64,000 bases of DNA, from positions 81,064 to 145,063 of the forward strand of contig KV419441.1 of assembly GCA_001630475.1 (NCBI GenBank), read 5' to 3'. The position numbers and the translations under genes were made by a program. The notes under the pieces are model-generated. The model was given only the letters and a program-made list of their open reading frames with translations, had not been told where the DNA came from and made no database searches. This document shows, piece after piece, positions 46,687-59,115 of this stretch (the first letter of the stretch is position 1; each line of letters starts with the position of its first letter). This DNA comes from Sistotremastrum niveocremeum HHB9708. Lineage: Eukaryota; Basidiomycota; Agaricomycetes; Sistotremastrales; Sistotremastraceae.

Positions 46687-47137
46687 TACTTTTATGTAAA
46701 GCAAGACTTGGGACAGTTGCGATGAAGTACGAGATGGTCTTTCTACTGAAGATGACGACCAGCGGGATCGAACGGTTTGGTTGTGAGAGTGATGATGATG
46801 GGGGGAAACAAGAGAGGAATTTTCCGGGAGACATTGAGGCCTCCATTTATGCTCGAAAAAAGATCGGAGAAGGATCTTCGCGCGAGGAAACGATCGAGAT
46901 CTCGGAAAGATTCGAAGCTGTCTGTACCCCGTTGATTCAAAGCTCCCGCCTACCCGACCGAATTGAATTATTCCTGACGCAATTCAGATCATAAAGACGT
47001 CGCGAAAAATCCACGAAATACCTTCGGACAGAAGAAAATTACGGCGAGCGATGTCTTGAGAGCAAGAGATGTGTTGTACAATACACATCGATGAGTTCAC
47101 TCTCTGTCTCTGCTCGCTGGATGGTCTGAGAAAATTC
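46687..47137. other. Gap with promoter of the RG-rich gene
   Basis: About 450 bp between the start of copy 1 of the RG-rich gene and the end of the decayed gene. The stretch 46690-47120 is homologous to 55420-55870, as expected from the segmental duplication. No separate gene is supported. Confidence 0.5.
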
Positions 47138-48010
47138 TCAAGATAATTCAAGAGAAAAGATTTCCGTAGAACTCGGAGTCTCGGACCAAGACCGCCGATC
47201 GAAGTTTGCCGGATAGAGGATTGTCTTCACCATTTTAGGAACGACGATCATAGAAACCTGGATTTTGTTCCGAGTCCATCCTACAGAAGCCGCTGTGCCC
47301 CCGCGGATGACGATCCAAAGGCCCCGATCGGCGGATCCTGAGTGATATATAGTGAGATCTTGAGCTTCGTCGGACGGGAGAATGGTCTCGGCACTCCGAG
47401 GAAGCTCGTTCTTCCCAAAACTGGATATTGCGGACTCGATTGACAGGTCAACGGGGAGGGGATCGAGCGCCGAATGAGGACCTTTGTGCCTTGTGACTGG
47501 GCGCAGGAATGACATCGATGTGCGCGGCACGTTACCTGAGGTTGGGACTGGTACTGACGACAACCAAAGTCTTCAAAAGAACGGCGTGAAGAGTAGCGAG
47601 GCTTTGAACTAAAGGACTCGTACAAAAATTGGCTTTATAGTCACAAGAGCATTTCGTTCAAATGCTTCCATGCGCAAGCTGAGAGTAGGTTGATCCGCTA
47701 GGAATAAAGCTAAGTTTCTTCCAGCTGGGCCTACGACGCGGAAGTCCGGAAAGGGTTTCGACGAGAGTCTTGCAACAGCAGCGAGTATAAGGCGGTCAGT
47801 TCTGGAACCAATGTAAAACTGGTTTTCAATGGTCAGTCGCTTGCTTCAGATAATACAGTATTGCGCGCGAACGAACCTTGGGTATCAAAATAGTATAGTA
47901 CTGGTCATCCGGCATTATCTTGCATGCCTCAAGCAGTATCGCACAGGCCTCGACGATCAAGTCATAGCACTGATTCCACTGAAATTTCGGCGGCCGAGGT
48001 GCTCGCGAGA
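47138..48010 (-). pseudogene. Decayed gene of unknown function, unit 1 copy
   Basis: An exon ending YDLIVEACAILLEACKIMPD...LIPK is followed by an intron and then an open stretch FYIGSRTDRLILAAVARLSSKPFPDF. A last exon reads VDLSIESAISSFGKNELPRSAETILPSDEAQDLTIYH and ends SSTEIFSLELS.  Comparison with the unit 2 copy shows that equivalent residues lie in different frames in several places, so at least one copy, and probably both, has lost coding ability. Two conserved blocks (SIEx...FGKxELPxxAETxLPSDExQDL and MIVVPKxxKTIL) are the best handles for a search. Family not recognised. Confidence 0.5.
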
Positions 48011-48199
48011 ACCGGTATTCGTTTTCAAAATACGAATGGCCTTCCTATCGTAGAGTTCAGTCTACGGGTGATGAACAAGAAGCGCAACGTACATCGAGAA
48101 TCACGTCCATCTGCTAGAAAGCTCCAATATCAAAGGATGAGCTTTCGAAGCCAAGAAATGTCCGACTCGTCGACGACACCGGACCGTAGCGCAGAACTG

Positions 48200-49790
48200 C
48201 AGTCTACAGCTATAGAGGCTGTCAGATATAGCCATGGAGAGTCATAAGGAGGCGAGATGCTGACCATGAAGAATGAAGTTGCATTGTGTGAGATATTCAA
48301 GTCGTCCTAAGGGACGAACCCGAGTGTTCGATATGTTACAAGATCGACTTCTGACGATCAATGTTTTAAGAATCTCTATCACTGATAATAAGAATGCTCA
48401 CCTAGCCAACCTAGCGAGCCATTCTTGCGCTGGTTGATAATTTGAGGACTTGAGATGGTGGTGGACTGGTGGTGGTCGTTGTGGTGGCAGACCAGTCCGA
48501 ACCGCGCTTCCGACAAGCTCGCTGCCAACATCGACGACGACCCCACTAGACCGTTACTACTATCTGTCTTTACAACCTCGATGAAAGTTCTGTCATCACC
48601 AAGAATTCATATCTGCCTCGATGCTTCACGTTTATCTTTTGGCTCGAGCTCATCTTTCTTGAAGGCTCTCTCCTGAGCCGGGATTACAGTATCAACAAGG
48701 GATTATCAATGTCTTGACGAACTGGTACGCTCTTTCTTGTCCACATACCCTTACCTCTATGGATGACAATCGCACAAAGCTTACCTCAGGCCATCCAGAG
48801 TATTCGTCACAAAATTCCCGTTTGACTCGCTCCGAAAATTTTCAGCATTCCGGCTGACAGGACCAGGAATCCGGCGGATCGCTGCCCTCGGTCACTTTTA
48901 TGCACAACGACGTCCGCTTGAGTTCGCTCAGAGGAACTGCTCCATCATGAATTCTTTTTGCTCTATGGTGAGTAGTCTCGAACTAGATTTCCGGCGATCT
49001 TTCCGATCTGAGAGACTGCGCCAGCGATTCAGCTGATCAGTGCCCCTTACCACAATGCACCGAAGTCAAAATCTTTTTCTTGAAAATGAGATATGACTCT
49101 CCGATCAAGGGGCATATAGCTCAGGTCAAATGGGGATTATCTAGAAAGCAAGGTCGAGCGGGATTGGTGAGTTCATTATGTGTGTGTGTGCCTACGACTT
49201 ATCTAACTTACAGTAATCGACTTGAAGTCATCGACATCGTCGCATTCAACAAGATCGCACTGCCGCCAACATAACGCTGAATCGAAATATTCATCCGCCG
49301 CTCTCTCCCATCCGCCTCAAAGTCAAGCTGAGGACAGAATCATGTCTCCCAAACTACCGGCTCTTATACGACCGACCAGTTCGAGCATGCATCGTCCCAT
49401 GGAATTATCGTTGCACCGGTCTGCATTCACCAAAACGTGATCCAAACTCGGACCCGCAATTATGCCCGGCATTCGTGAACACCATTCCATCGGCAGTCGC
49501 GGCCTGTGACAATCTCACGGCACATTTTGATTCCTCCTCACCGCCGAAACTCTCTATTTCCGATTCGTCTCTCTAAATTCGTTCGTCTATGTAGAGGGCT
49601 CGTAACGGGAGCCTCTCTTCGACGGCCTCTTTCAGATGCGACGATCTTCTGAGTGTCCGCTGTGATAAACGCTGGTCTGCTCCGTATCCCAGGCCTGGCA
49701 GACTGTTTAGCTAAGATCTTCGACGAGTGATGCTGCGCTGTGGGATAAATATTTGGTATGTTTACCTGCTCTACACATTCATCGTACGAC
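48200..49790 (+). repeat. Decayed duplicated stretch, copy 1
   Basis: It aligns with 56940-58430 and in part with 61840-63010. Shared landmarks are a GGT-rich microsatellite, SDKLAANIDD-coding sequence, a GTACGCTCT tract, GACTTGAAGTC-type sequence before CATCG, and TCATGTCTCCC then GCATGCATCG. Short plus-strand frames are shared but not continuous in any copy, so it is likely a gene remnant carried along by duplication. Confidence 0.55.
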
Positions 49791-49799
49791 TCATCAACG

Positions 49800-50480
49800 A
49801 ATACAGTAACTTATGCATTTTCGAGGACGCAGGGACAAACAGAGCGAAGCAAGAGCAGTAAATCACCCGTAGTAGTGTTGTTGAAGAGGAGAATAACATG
49901 TATGCGAAGTCACCGAAACTGCTCATGTCAACAAGCCATTTCCATGGAAATTTCAAATTGGAAAGCTGGTGGTATCGGAAGCAAGTTCGGGGTCCGGATA
50001 TTATTCTTTTATTCGTTTCCGTCGTTGGGAAGAGGCCAGTCTCGTCCATTTGTAACCTTGAGCAAATGCACTCATATCAGACCCTTCAGCGCGTTCACTC
50101 AAGCCTCTTCACTCCCGGAATTTTCGTGCGGAGATCCAAAACCAAATTTTCGCTGTAGAGTCCCGCTGTTCTTGCTCCTCTTCCTTGTCCCGTTCTCTCA
50201 TCTCGTTCACCCAGTGATGGCCGCAAGGTCATCCCGTAGGCTCTCGTTCCTCGGAACAGAGCTATCAACTCATCCACAGCCAGCAGACGCGTGTAAATAT
50301 GCTTCATAACAGCCTTATCTCGTCCCTTCGGGGAGAGTATTGTTAGCTGTTAGCTGGTTGCTGCGATGAGTTGTTGTCAGCAAGATGCGTGTAAATACGC
50401 CTCATAACGGCCTTATCTCGTCCCTTCGGGGAGAGTATTGTTAGCCGTTTGCTGACTGGTGAACTGGGATGAGTTGAGCG
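49800..50480 (+). repeat. Dispersed repeat family C, copy 1, with internal tandem units
   Basis: It has the two-hairpin module in a third sequence version. GATGGCC (50216-50222)/GGTCATC (50227-50233) has a GCAA loop, and GTTC/GAAC follows with a CTCG loop. After it lie two tandem units of about 100 bp (from about 50283 and 50383). Each contains GTAAATA, CATAAC, CCTTATCTCGTC, a TCCC-TTCG-GGGA hairpin and GAGAGTATTGTTAGC. The long GGGCCC palindrome of families A and B is not present. No coding frame is convincing. Confidence 0.7.
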
Positions 50481-51134
50481 ACGACCTCCTGGCCTCTGCT
50501 ACTCAGAGAGCCCATATTAGCTCTATCAGATGCTCATTGGTCCCGGACCTGGTCATTTGTTTTCCAGCCAGCTCCGGGAGCTCCTCTCCATGAGGCGGGC
50601 AACAACTCCTCCTTTTCTGCCCTCTTATTTTTGACTGCGAGGGGCCAGCTGGGTGGTTTTGTACATGTTATACTATATTTGTGAATAGACGCGTTACATA
50701 TACTTGTGTGTTGTCGCAGAATCTTCCAATTGGACATCCGTAGTTGCATTCGTACTCTTGTCCATAGATTTGAACTCGTCGACATGAATAGCTACTTGAG
50801 CGTCCCGTATTCGTAGATAGCCTGCCTATGCGCATACTACGCAGCTTCCTAAATCCCCAGTTGATGTACGGCGCGCATCTGTTTCAATGCGATAGATGTG
50901 TTTGTGGCAATGAGCGCGATCAAACGCACACATCATATACGAATATATTCGTTTCTAAGTGGTATGGCACAGAACATCGAATCGGCATGCAAACGTGCTT
51001 CCTAAGGACACGAAATATACAAAACTAAGCAGTGCATTGAATGAAGAACTCGGACATGTACAGGCAGGCTGATTCTACAGGGAAGGATGCAGACAATGAT
51101 GAATAAGGAATACTGGGCAAACATTGAGAGCGTT
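50481..51134. other. Gap downstream of F-box member 3
   Basis: About 650 bp containing the 3' flank of the minus-strand F-box gene. It has partial similarity to 59830-60170 (GGTGGTTTTGT context) but no gene. Confidence 0.45.
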
Positions 51135-52630
51135 TTAGTTCTGTGATACCTGTGATTGGCGCAACTGAGCTTCGATATCTACATCAGTCTGAACAGACAG
51201 TAGATTGGGAAGGAATGTTTCATCGACAAGGCGAAGGATTTGTACCACTGGAGGAGCATTGCCCATGATCTTGAGAATCTTCACAGAGGGATATGCTTGA
51301 AGCACGTGGTGCAACAAGATGTCTAGATCTGCCAAAGTGACGTCTATAGGGTGCGAGTCTAGTGTTCTGTGCGAGGCGATAGAGTTGTAAACAACGAGTC
51401 GCGAGGGACGATGGAGCAAGGTAGTTGCAGGAGCGCTGGCGGCATCGACGATAGCCTGGAAAAGAAGACCGGCATCGTTACAATCTAGCTCCGCCCAATC
51501 GGTGTGGAATTGGTATCCTTGGATCTCGACTGCAAGCTTGTTGGGATGGAATGCTAAGAAGAGCCAGTCTTCCTCCTTCGCTGGGGGATTGATCCGTGGC
51601 AGTGTACTGGAGATGTTCGACAGAAGTGATCCGTCGTCAATGAGCTGAACCATTTTCTCGTGAATGGTGAGAGATGATAGAGGCGGGCAGGTGATGTTGG
51701 AGACAATGTATTGTACTCGATGGGCTTGTATATTCTTGAGAGAGAGTGAAGTGCAATTCAAGAGATTGGCGGGTTCCATAGGATCGTTCGGCAGTCGTTG
51801 CATAACCCATGCCTGCACGCCTTTCAGCCGAAGCACTTTCAGGGATGGTGACGCTCCTCTCAGCAACTCCAGCAGTCTCTTGAAGTTATGGTGCCCAATC
51901 CTGAGAGCCAGGTCGGACAAAGAGGAAAAGGCGGATAGTTCGTACGGGCGACTCGCGTAGATGCGGGAATGGCGCAGCAAGGGTGCGTTGTATCGGAAGG
52001 GAGTTCGGATCTTGTTGTTATTCTGAGCGGTCTCGTCGAGAATCAGGGACCACGAGATGAGTCGAGGTGCGGGTGTATCGTTGAGGGCATTGGCTAGGGC
52101 GTCGCTTCCATGTGCAGCGGCCATTTTTATCTCCAACCGAACAGTATGTTCCATTTCTTCCCTCAAGAACTGTGCCCACCGGGCCTGCTCTCCCATCCTC
52201 TCAGCACTTTTCGAAGCTCGCGTATCCAGGAAGACAGAGAGACCAAGCCGCCGAACGTGTAGAGAGCGATCGAGATAATGCTGAACAGCTGCGTCGGGCC
52301 ATTGCAAATGAATCTGGGTCCAGAGGCTATGATGTGCATGTGCAACTTGGCGAAATCGCCTATTACTTTTCCATTTATCAGCGACCATGAATCGATCCTT
52401 AGAGTATGAGAGTCCTACATTTGGCATAGGGGTAAGGTTCTTTTCAGCCGTTTATCCGCAGAAATTGGGAGTGGAAGCTCATCATCTTCATAGTAGTATA
52501 GAATGGCGTTATAAATTTCGGTAGGCATTTGATTGAACGACATTGAGAATTGAGATGCGTTTAGGCTTGAGGATGGTGGTGGTGGTGCGATGGATGAGTT
52601 CAGTCTCTCGGCTTCGCCCGCGCGGTACAT
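51135..52630 (-). CDS. F-box/LRR-like protein, family member 3
   Basis: Two exons, 52419-52630 and 51135-52365, give 480 residues. Exon 1 has a Ser/Pro-rich start, then the F-box FNQMPTEIYNAILYYYEDD...LKRTLPLC. The 53-nt intron is phase 2, conserved in all members. Exon 2 starts INRRFRQVAHAHHSLWTQIH and contains SDLALRIGHHNFKRLLELLR and degenerate leucine-rich strands to the end. It is most similar to member 4 at 60330 and closes tandem unit 1. An SCF substrate-receptor role is inferred from the domain; no target is known. Confidence 0.86.
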
Positions 52631-52818
52631 TATACTACATCGGTATACAGTATATCGAGTAAAAGTCAGAAAGTTCTATTATGAGAAGAGTTACGAGTTA
52701 CTCTATGATGTATGAATCTATAGAGAATTGCTAAACCTTCAAATGTCTGTGCAAAATATTGAGACTCTAAAACCGCTGAAGTATCGGTGTACGTTCTGAG
52801 TAACAACTGCGCCGTTCA

Positions 52819-55411
52819 CTAGTTCACTCCTCGTCCTCGCGTACCGCCTCGCGCTGCACCTCGCCCTCGTGCCCGCTCTATTCCACGTGCTCTCCCTCGT
52901 TCCACAATGTGATTCGTTCCTCGCCCTCTTCTATTCTGTCCGGGTATCAAAGCTATGGTTGGTGCACCCTCATTGCCTGCTGGTGCTTGCTCATAACCGG
53001 GCAAATGAACTGTGGCAGGCTTGTCATTTTGATTTTCTTGTTGATCTGAGCCCAAGGCAGAGGGAGGATCTGCGACCTTGAACGTCGGCGTTGTCGCCTG
53101 AGGTGTTGACATAGTTGCGGTGGCTCCTTCGTTCTCGGTTTGACTGCGGATCGCTTTCAGGGACTTGTTGAGAGGATTGAGTTGACCGATCTGTGAAGAT
53201 GGTCTGGTGGGAGGGAGTTGAGCGGTGGTTTTTGTGATCTTCCGGTCCTCCTTCTCATTGTCATTGTCGACACGGGTATTGTTGTTTGTTGTGGTTGCTG
53301 AGCTCCCGGTCACAAACGAGAACTCCCGCGATGGCCTAGGTAGAGGTAGACCATTCCCGAAAAGCAGATCGGCGACGGACGCGTTTGCTGATAGTCCTCG
53401 CAAAGGGCTCCACACCTCCGATCCACCGACAGGCTGAGTCGAGACAAAATGTTTTGATCGTTTTGCCGATGGAACATCAACACCAGCAACAGCCGGCTCT
53501 GAATCCCACTCGACTGGTGTCTCCTCCCTTGCATGCTTCCCCAGATCCGACTGAACCTTCCGTATTTCCGACAGCTCCAAGCGCGGCGTTCGCTTGGACG
53601 ACGCTCGACCAGGTGGCGGTGAAAGGGGAGGGACTGGAAGGGGGAGGTCTCGTTGAGTGTCGACATCAGTGGCAAGAGCATCCAGAGGCGTCGGAACGGG
53701 ACTTTTGGCCGGTACAATGGGTACCGGTCGAGCAGTCGAGGGAGAAAGCGGAAGAGCGAGAGGCTGGAATTGTGGTGTGAACGGTCGGGGGAATGATCCC
53801 ACAACCTGATCGAGGATGGCCGCTCTAGGAGAAAATAACGCAGCGGCCAGAGGGGGAGGGGGAGCCGGAGTGGAGGGCGCGGGCGCGGCGGCTGTCGAAC
53901 CCGAAGTAGCGGCAAGCGATGTTTGACTCGGGATTGAGGATACGATGTTGGCGCTCGCAGTGGGCGGTGGAGAGGTGTTAGCCAAAGATGCATCGAGATG
54001 CCTTCGGATTTCTTCCTCGTCCCATTCGTGGAAATGATGAGGAAGCGAGGGAGACAGAGTGTGGTAGAATGATGTGCGGAGTTCTTCATTCGCGGATAAA
54101 ATCTCGTTCTGCTCTTCGGGTGAGAGGAAGTCGAATAGGAGCAGCCAAGCTCCCCGGCCTTCGAGCCAGGAATCGATTTCGGCCTACAGACGACGATCAG
54201 TAAATCATGCATAATACTGTAGTTAATCGAGGGAACTCACAGTTGCCTCCGATCGTTTCCCCTGCCGAAGTCAAGTCAGCAAACGAAACTGTGTAAATAA
54301 CCGGAGAGCTTACAGTTGGACCAAAAGTTATTCGCATCAGTACCTTGTCACACTCGCGACACCCGTCCCCAAGATATTCAGAGTCGAGACCCTTGGTGCT
54401 CATGCGCGACTTCAGGTTCTCGGGTACCGCTTGCACCAAGGGTGAATACGACAGTAAAGCTTCCGAGGCGAAGAAACCCAAAGAATCCGATGCTACCGCA
54501 GCAGGAGCGACGAGAATCGCGACAGGCTGCACCACCCTATGGAACAATTCCACACAGCGACTTTCCGACTTCTCACATATCAGCAACCGCAAGATCTCGC
54601 GAAGGACGCTTTCGCAAATGAGAAGGGTCCCGGACGTCGTAGCTTTGGGAGCGGACTCGACTTCGTCACTGCTGACACAAGCTAAGACGGCCTGATAGAC
54701 GGTCTGCGCGAGGAGAAGGATGTCGGAGGTGTCGGCCGCGCACTGGATCAGTTGGATGATCGCTTTCCTCACTGCAACCACCTCTCGCGTACTGTCGCTG
54801 CGCGTCGGGGACAGGATGATGCCGGTGATCAATTGGTGGGGTAGAGTCGGAAGCACCGAATAATGGATCGCGACTCGCGAGGGGGAGGGCCAAGATTCTC
54901 GGCAAAAGACTGATGAAGTACGTCAATATATGCATGCACTAGTGTTGACAAAGAACCGCACTCTTTCGATAATACCGTTATAATCGCATCGGAAGGGAGG
55001 GCACACAGACACTTCACGATGTTCGCGACAATAACGTCAACAGGAGCCTCTTCATCTTCTTCGAGCGTTGCCAACTGTCGGTCGAGGTATAGAGTCGCAA
55101 GCTCAGTTTTCTCAGAAACGTCGAAATCGGTCAAGAGGACCGCTTCGATTTCGCAAAGTATCGTCTCCTCGATCTGCTTCCATGTAGAGGCGATGGACTC
55201 TACTCTCCGAAGAGTTCGGGCCTTGACAAGGAAGTCACTGATTTCGGAGATCACGGCCTCGTGGACAAAAGCCCGGTACATAACAAGGTGGGAGGTTAAG
55301 ACGTCGTCCAAGAGTTCAAGATGGCTGGAAGGCATGGCAATCTATATGCGGATATATGTGTTAATATGAAGACAAGATTGACAAATGTTGACCCACCGTG
55401 GTGAATTCCAT
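52819..55411 (-). pseudogene. RG-rich protein of unknown function, copy 2, one apparent frameshift
   Basis: Exons equivalent to copy 1 are 55397-55411 (MEFTT), 54962-55341, 54314-54909, 54241-54261 (GKRSEAT) and 52819-54183. Within the third exon, LLPRILALPLASRD lies in one frame and VLPTLPHQLITGII in the next. The exon length leaves one base over, so a single-base indel near 54850-54880 is likely. Downstream of it the frame is open for over 600 codons, with AEIDSWLEGRGAWLLLFDFL, a Pro/Ser-rich middle, and an RG-rich end (RGRARGIERARGRGAARGG). A sequence error in a live gene is possible; otherwise the break is young. Confidence 0.65.
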
Positions 55412-55875
55412 AATTTACAACTGAAGCAGAAAATCGGGCAGTCGACAGCGAAGAAAAGGGCTCTTGACTAGTGATCGCGACGAGGGCGAGACAGGGGTGA
55501 GACGAGAACAAGCTTGGAGGGAGAAAGAGGGAAGACTTGCGCAAGAGCAGCACAGACCTCTACTTATACTTGAGGGAGATCGAGGACGGATCTTCGGGGA
55601 ACGGGACCTTGAGATCTCAATCGTTTCCTCCCGAGATCTCGGAAGGATTCGAAGCTCTGTCTTCTATTAATTTCAAGCTTCCGCCTGTTCGACTAAATTG
55701 AATTATTCCTGTGACACAAATCAGATCAGGAAAGACATTGCGAAAAATCCACGAAATACCATCGGAGACTGGCAAACTATAGTGAGCAGTGTCTTGAGAG
55801 CAACAGATGTGTTGTGCGACACTCATCGACGGCGTCCACTCTGTGCCTCCGCTCCCTGGATGAACTGAGAAAAGT

Positions 55876-56760
55876 CTACAGATATTCCGGGTCAACGATT
55901 GTCACGAGACCTGGCTTCTCCGGCCAAGATCGCCGATCCAGCTTTGCCAAAGTGAGGATTGTCTTCGCTTTTTTAGGAACGACGATCATAGAAGCTTGGC
56001 ATCTGTTCCGAGTCCCTCCTACAGAAGCTGTTGTGTCCCTCGAGATGACGATCCACAGTCCCGATCGTCGGGTCCCGAATCAGATCTTGACCCTCGTCGG
56101 ACGGGAGCAGAGTCTCGGCATCCTCAGGAAGCTCATCCTTCCCAAAAGTAGACCTCACCCACTCGATTGACAGGTAGACGGGGAGGGATCGATCGTAGAA
56201 GAGGACCTTTGTGCCTTGGATATGAGCGTAGGAATGACATCAGTCGTCCGAGGCACATTGTTTAGGCCGGTACTGCCACCAGCGATGACCAAAGTCTTCA
56301 AATAAACGGTGTAAATACGAGAATATCTTCGCGAGTAATGAAATCGTACAAAAAATCGCCTTGATCGTCACGGATAAGGTCATGGTACTTTTCTCCTGCC
56401 CAAGCCGAGAGCAGGCCGGTCCGCTTGGAATAAAGCCAAGCTTCTTCCAGCTGGGCATAAAGACCAGCTGGCGATGACGGCGACGCGTGATTCCAACATG
56501 AATCTCGATGAGAGTATCGCGGTTCGAACGAATCTTGGTGAGAGCTGCAAGAGCAGCGAGTGCAATGCCGTCGATTTTGCGATCGATTCAAAACTGGTTT
56601 TTAGTGGTCAGTCGCTCGCTTCTAATAATACTGCGCGTGAACGTACCTTGGATATTACAGTAGTAGGATTCGGCAAGACTTTGCACGCATCAGGCAGCAT
56701 CCTACATGCCCGGTCGATCAAGTCATAGGACTACTCGAGCAATCTCACTGAACCTTTGGT
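55876..56760 (-). pseudogene. Decayed gene of unknown function, unit 2 copy
   Basis: This is the counterpart of 47138-48010. Recognisable blocks are SYDLIDRACRMLPDACKVLP before an intron, DGIALAALAALTKIRSNRDT, KVLFYDRSLPVYLSIEW, STFGKDELPEDAETLLPSDE and MIVVPKKAKTILTLAKLD. They lie in at least three different frames, with an early stop at the start of the second exon. The sequence kept here and in unit 1 complements each other, showing independent decay after duplication. Confidence 0.6.
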
Positions 56761-56939
56761 GGGTCGAAGTGCTCGAGAAAACCGGTATTCGTCTTCAAGA
56801 TATAGAGAGGCTTCCTGGCATAGATTTTAGTGTACATTCAGGGAATGAAAAAGCGCAGCATACGATCAAGAATCACATCCATCTGCTGAGAAGCTCCAGT
56901 ATCATAGGATTAGCACGCCAAGCCACCATGAGATGTCCA

Positions 56940-58430
56940 ACGCGTCGACGACACTGCTCTAGAGCGGCTAAGTGATTGTTCAACTAAATCGATTGGCGAG
57001 ATCAGACATAGTCATGGGGGTATATACGTAGACGAGATGCTGACCGCGACGAATAAAGTTGCAGTAATTGATCTATTTAAGTTCGTCTTGATGATTGAAC
57101 GCGAGTGCTCCGGGCGTTCCATGCTCTGATTGAAAAATCAGTATTTTGTGCACCTTTATTACTGATGACAGAGCACACACCTAGCTAGCCTTAACGTCAT
57201 CCTTGAGCTGTTGGAGAAAGAATCGATATGGTCATGGTCGTGGTCGTGGTCGTGGTCGTGGCATACCAGAGGTCGATGTCCGAGCCGCGCTTCCGACAAG
57301 CTCGCTGCCAACATCGACGACCACGCCATTTTCCTGGCACTATTGCCACTCCTTTCAGCCTGTATATTTCTGACCTCATCAAATTATCTACGCAGACTAT
57401 GCACGTCGACGCGACGCAAGCAGCTCTTGTCCCAATTTTAATTTTATTGGAGGCTCGCGTCTGAGTTCTGGTGGATATCGCTGCCTTGATGACTTGGTAC
57501 GCTCTTCCTCGTTCACGTATGCTTTATTCTGAGGCTGATAATCTTCCCAAGTTTGATAGTAGTTTGACCTCAGAACCGTCTTACTATAATCAAGCCTAAC
57601 AAGATTCTCGCTTGATTTCCTCAAAAAAAAAATGAGCGATGCTGGCAGATGGCTGCCTTCGTTTACTGTTATGCCCACCACAGCGTTCGCATTATGTGGA
57701 CTGAAATAACTGCTCGATATGATGTGGTATTGCTCTGGTGCCTAGTGAGTGATCCTCGATTTAATTTTTCAGCAATTTTTCCGGTCTGACAGACTGCCAG
57801 CCATCTCGTGCCACCGACCACTGTGCCATCGAACCCAACATCTCTCTATCAATAATCAGAAAGAACTCTTCGTTCATGGGTGCTTGACTCAGTTTGAATG
57901 GATATCACGTAGAAAACTAGGCAACGTCGAAGGGAATTTGTGAGTCCACTATATCTGTATATGTGCCTACAATCTATCTAATCGACATGAAGTCGACTAC
58001 ATCGTCTCACGCAACAAGATCGCGCTGCAGCCAACATAATGCTGGATCGCATGATTCATCCTCTCTTTCTCATCCGCACCGAACTCGCGCTGAGGAGAGA
58101 ATCATGTCTCCCACATTACCTGCTCTTGGACGGGCGACCAGTTCAAGCATGCATCGTTCCATGGATTCCTCGTCTACATTTCCTCGTCTATCATTCCAAT
58201 CTTCTGTATGGAGTCGTCCGCGAATGCAGAAGTTCAGTTATGGGAGCCGCTCTTCGATAGCCTCTTTCAGATCCGACGATCTTCTGGTTGTCCGCTGTGA
58301 TAATCGCATCCCCATGCTTGGCAGACTGTTTAGCTAAGATCTTCGATGAGTGATGCTGTGCTCCGTGGGATAAATATTTTGTACGTTTACTTGCTCTGCA
58401 TATTCATCGTACGACTCATCAACGAATAGA
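56940..58430 (+). repeat. Decayed duplicated stretch, copy 2
   Basis: It aligns with 48200-49790. A hexanucleotide tract of repeated GGTCGT units lies at about 57226-57261. SDKLAANIDD-coding sequence, TTGACGACT-like and GTACGCTCT tracts follow in the same order. Similarity runs to 58427 (ATCAACGAAT), where unit 2 continues into the family B repeat while unit 1 goes straight to family C material. Confidence 0.55.
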
Positions 58431-58434
58431 ACAT

Positions 58435-59115
58435 CCCGTTCTCTGACTCGCTTCGGCTTTTGGATGCGCATCATCTAGATGAAAGGAGGTCAGCGATTAG
58501 CTTGTGAGCCCGGCACGAATGTTTACTCAGAGTACCCGCAGCGTCTTCTCCTCAGAGTCGATCCTCTGTTAATCGCCGTTTTCTTCCTGTTCAAAACCTT
58601 CGTTTTCAATGCATCACATTCCGACGATCTCTGCGCTTCGACTTCGCGTACCTTGAGCAAGCGGAAGATGACAAGAAGCACATCAAAAGTCAACGTGGTG
58701 GATTCTATCCAGCCACGGTTCTCAAGATCGTAGATGAGAAGGGTGGACAGGAAGAGAGAGGTCTACTAACCGACCGGGGTATGCCTCATCAACCGGGCCC
58801 AGTTGATGAGGCACACCCCGCTCGACCACACACGCTGTACCATATGGATCCACAAGGAATCCATCTGATTAAACACCTTCAACGGCGACCATGTGTGTCC
58901 TCACTCATCATATTCAGCTCGCCAGCACTCGGTAGCCTGATGGGCTCCATTCATCACCGGGGCAACAAATGGAACGAGAAGAGACTTTCGGTGTCGAAGA
59001 CACATACCGGAGCTGGTTCTGTTCTGAAGAACAGCGGCCATCCCGACGACCTTGCGGACGTCGACTGGATGAGTGTAGGGAGACAAGGAAAGGCAATAGC
59101 CGGGCTGGAGGCTGG
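58435..59115 (-). repeat. Dispersed repeat family B, copy 2
   Basis: It is inverted relative to copy 1 at 29300. The palindrome TGCCTCATCAAC (58782-58793) pairs with GTTGATGAGGCA (58802-58813) around GGGCCC, extended by GGGGT/ACCCC. Hairpins with GCAA and TTCA-type loops lie near 59020-59065. Leftward, past the palindrome, a minus-strand frame encodes YDLENRGWIESTTLTFDVLL and ends near 58520. At the equivalent site in tandem unit 1 this segment is absent. Confidence 0.7.
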
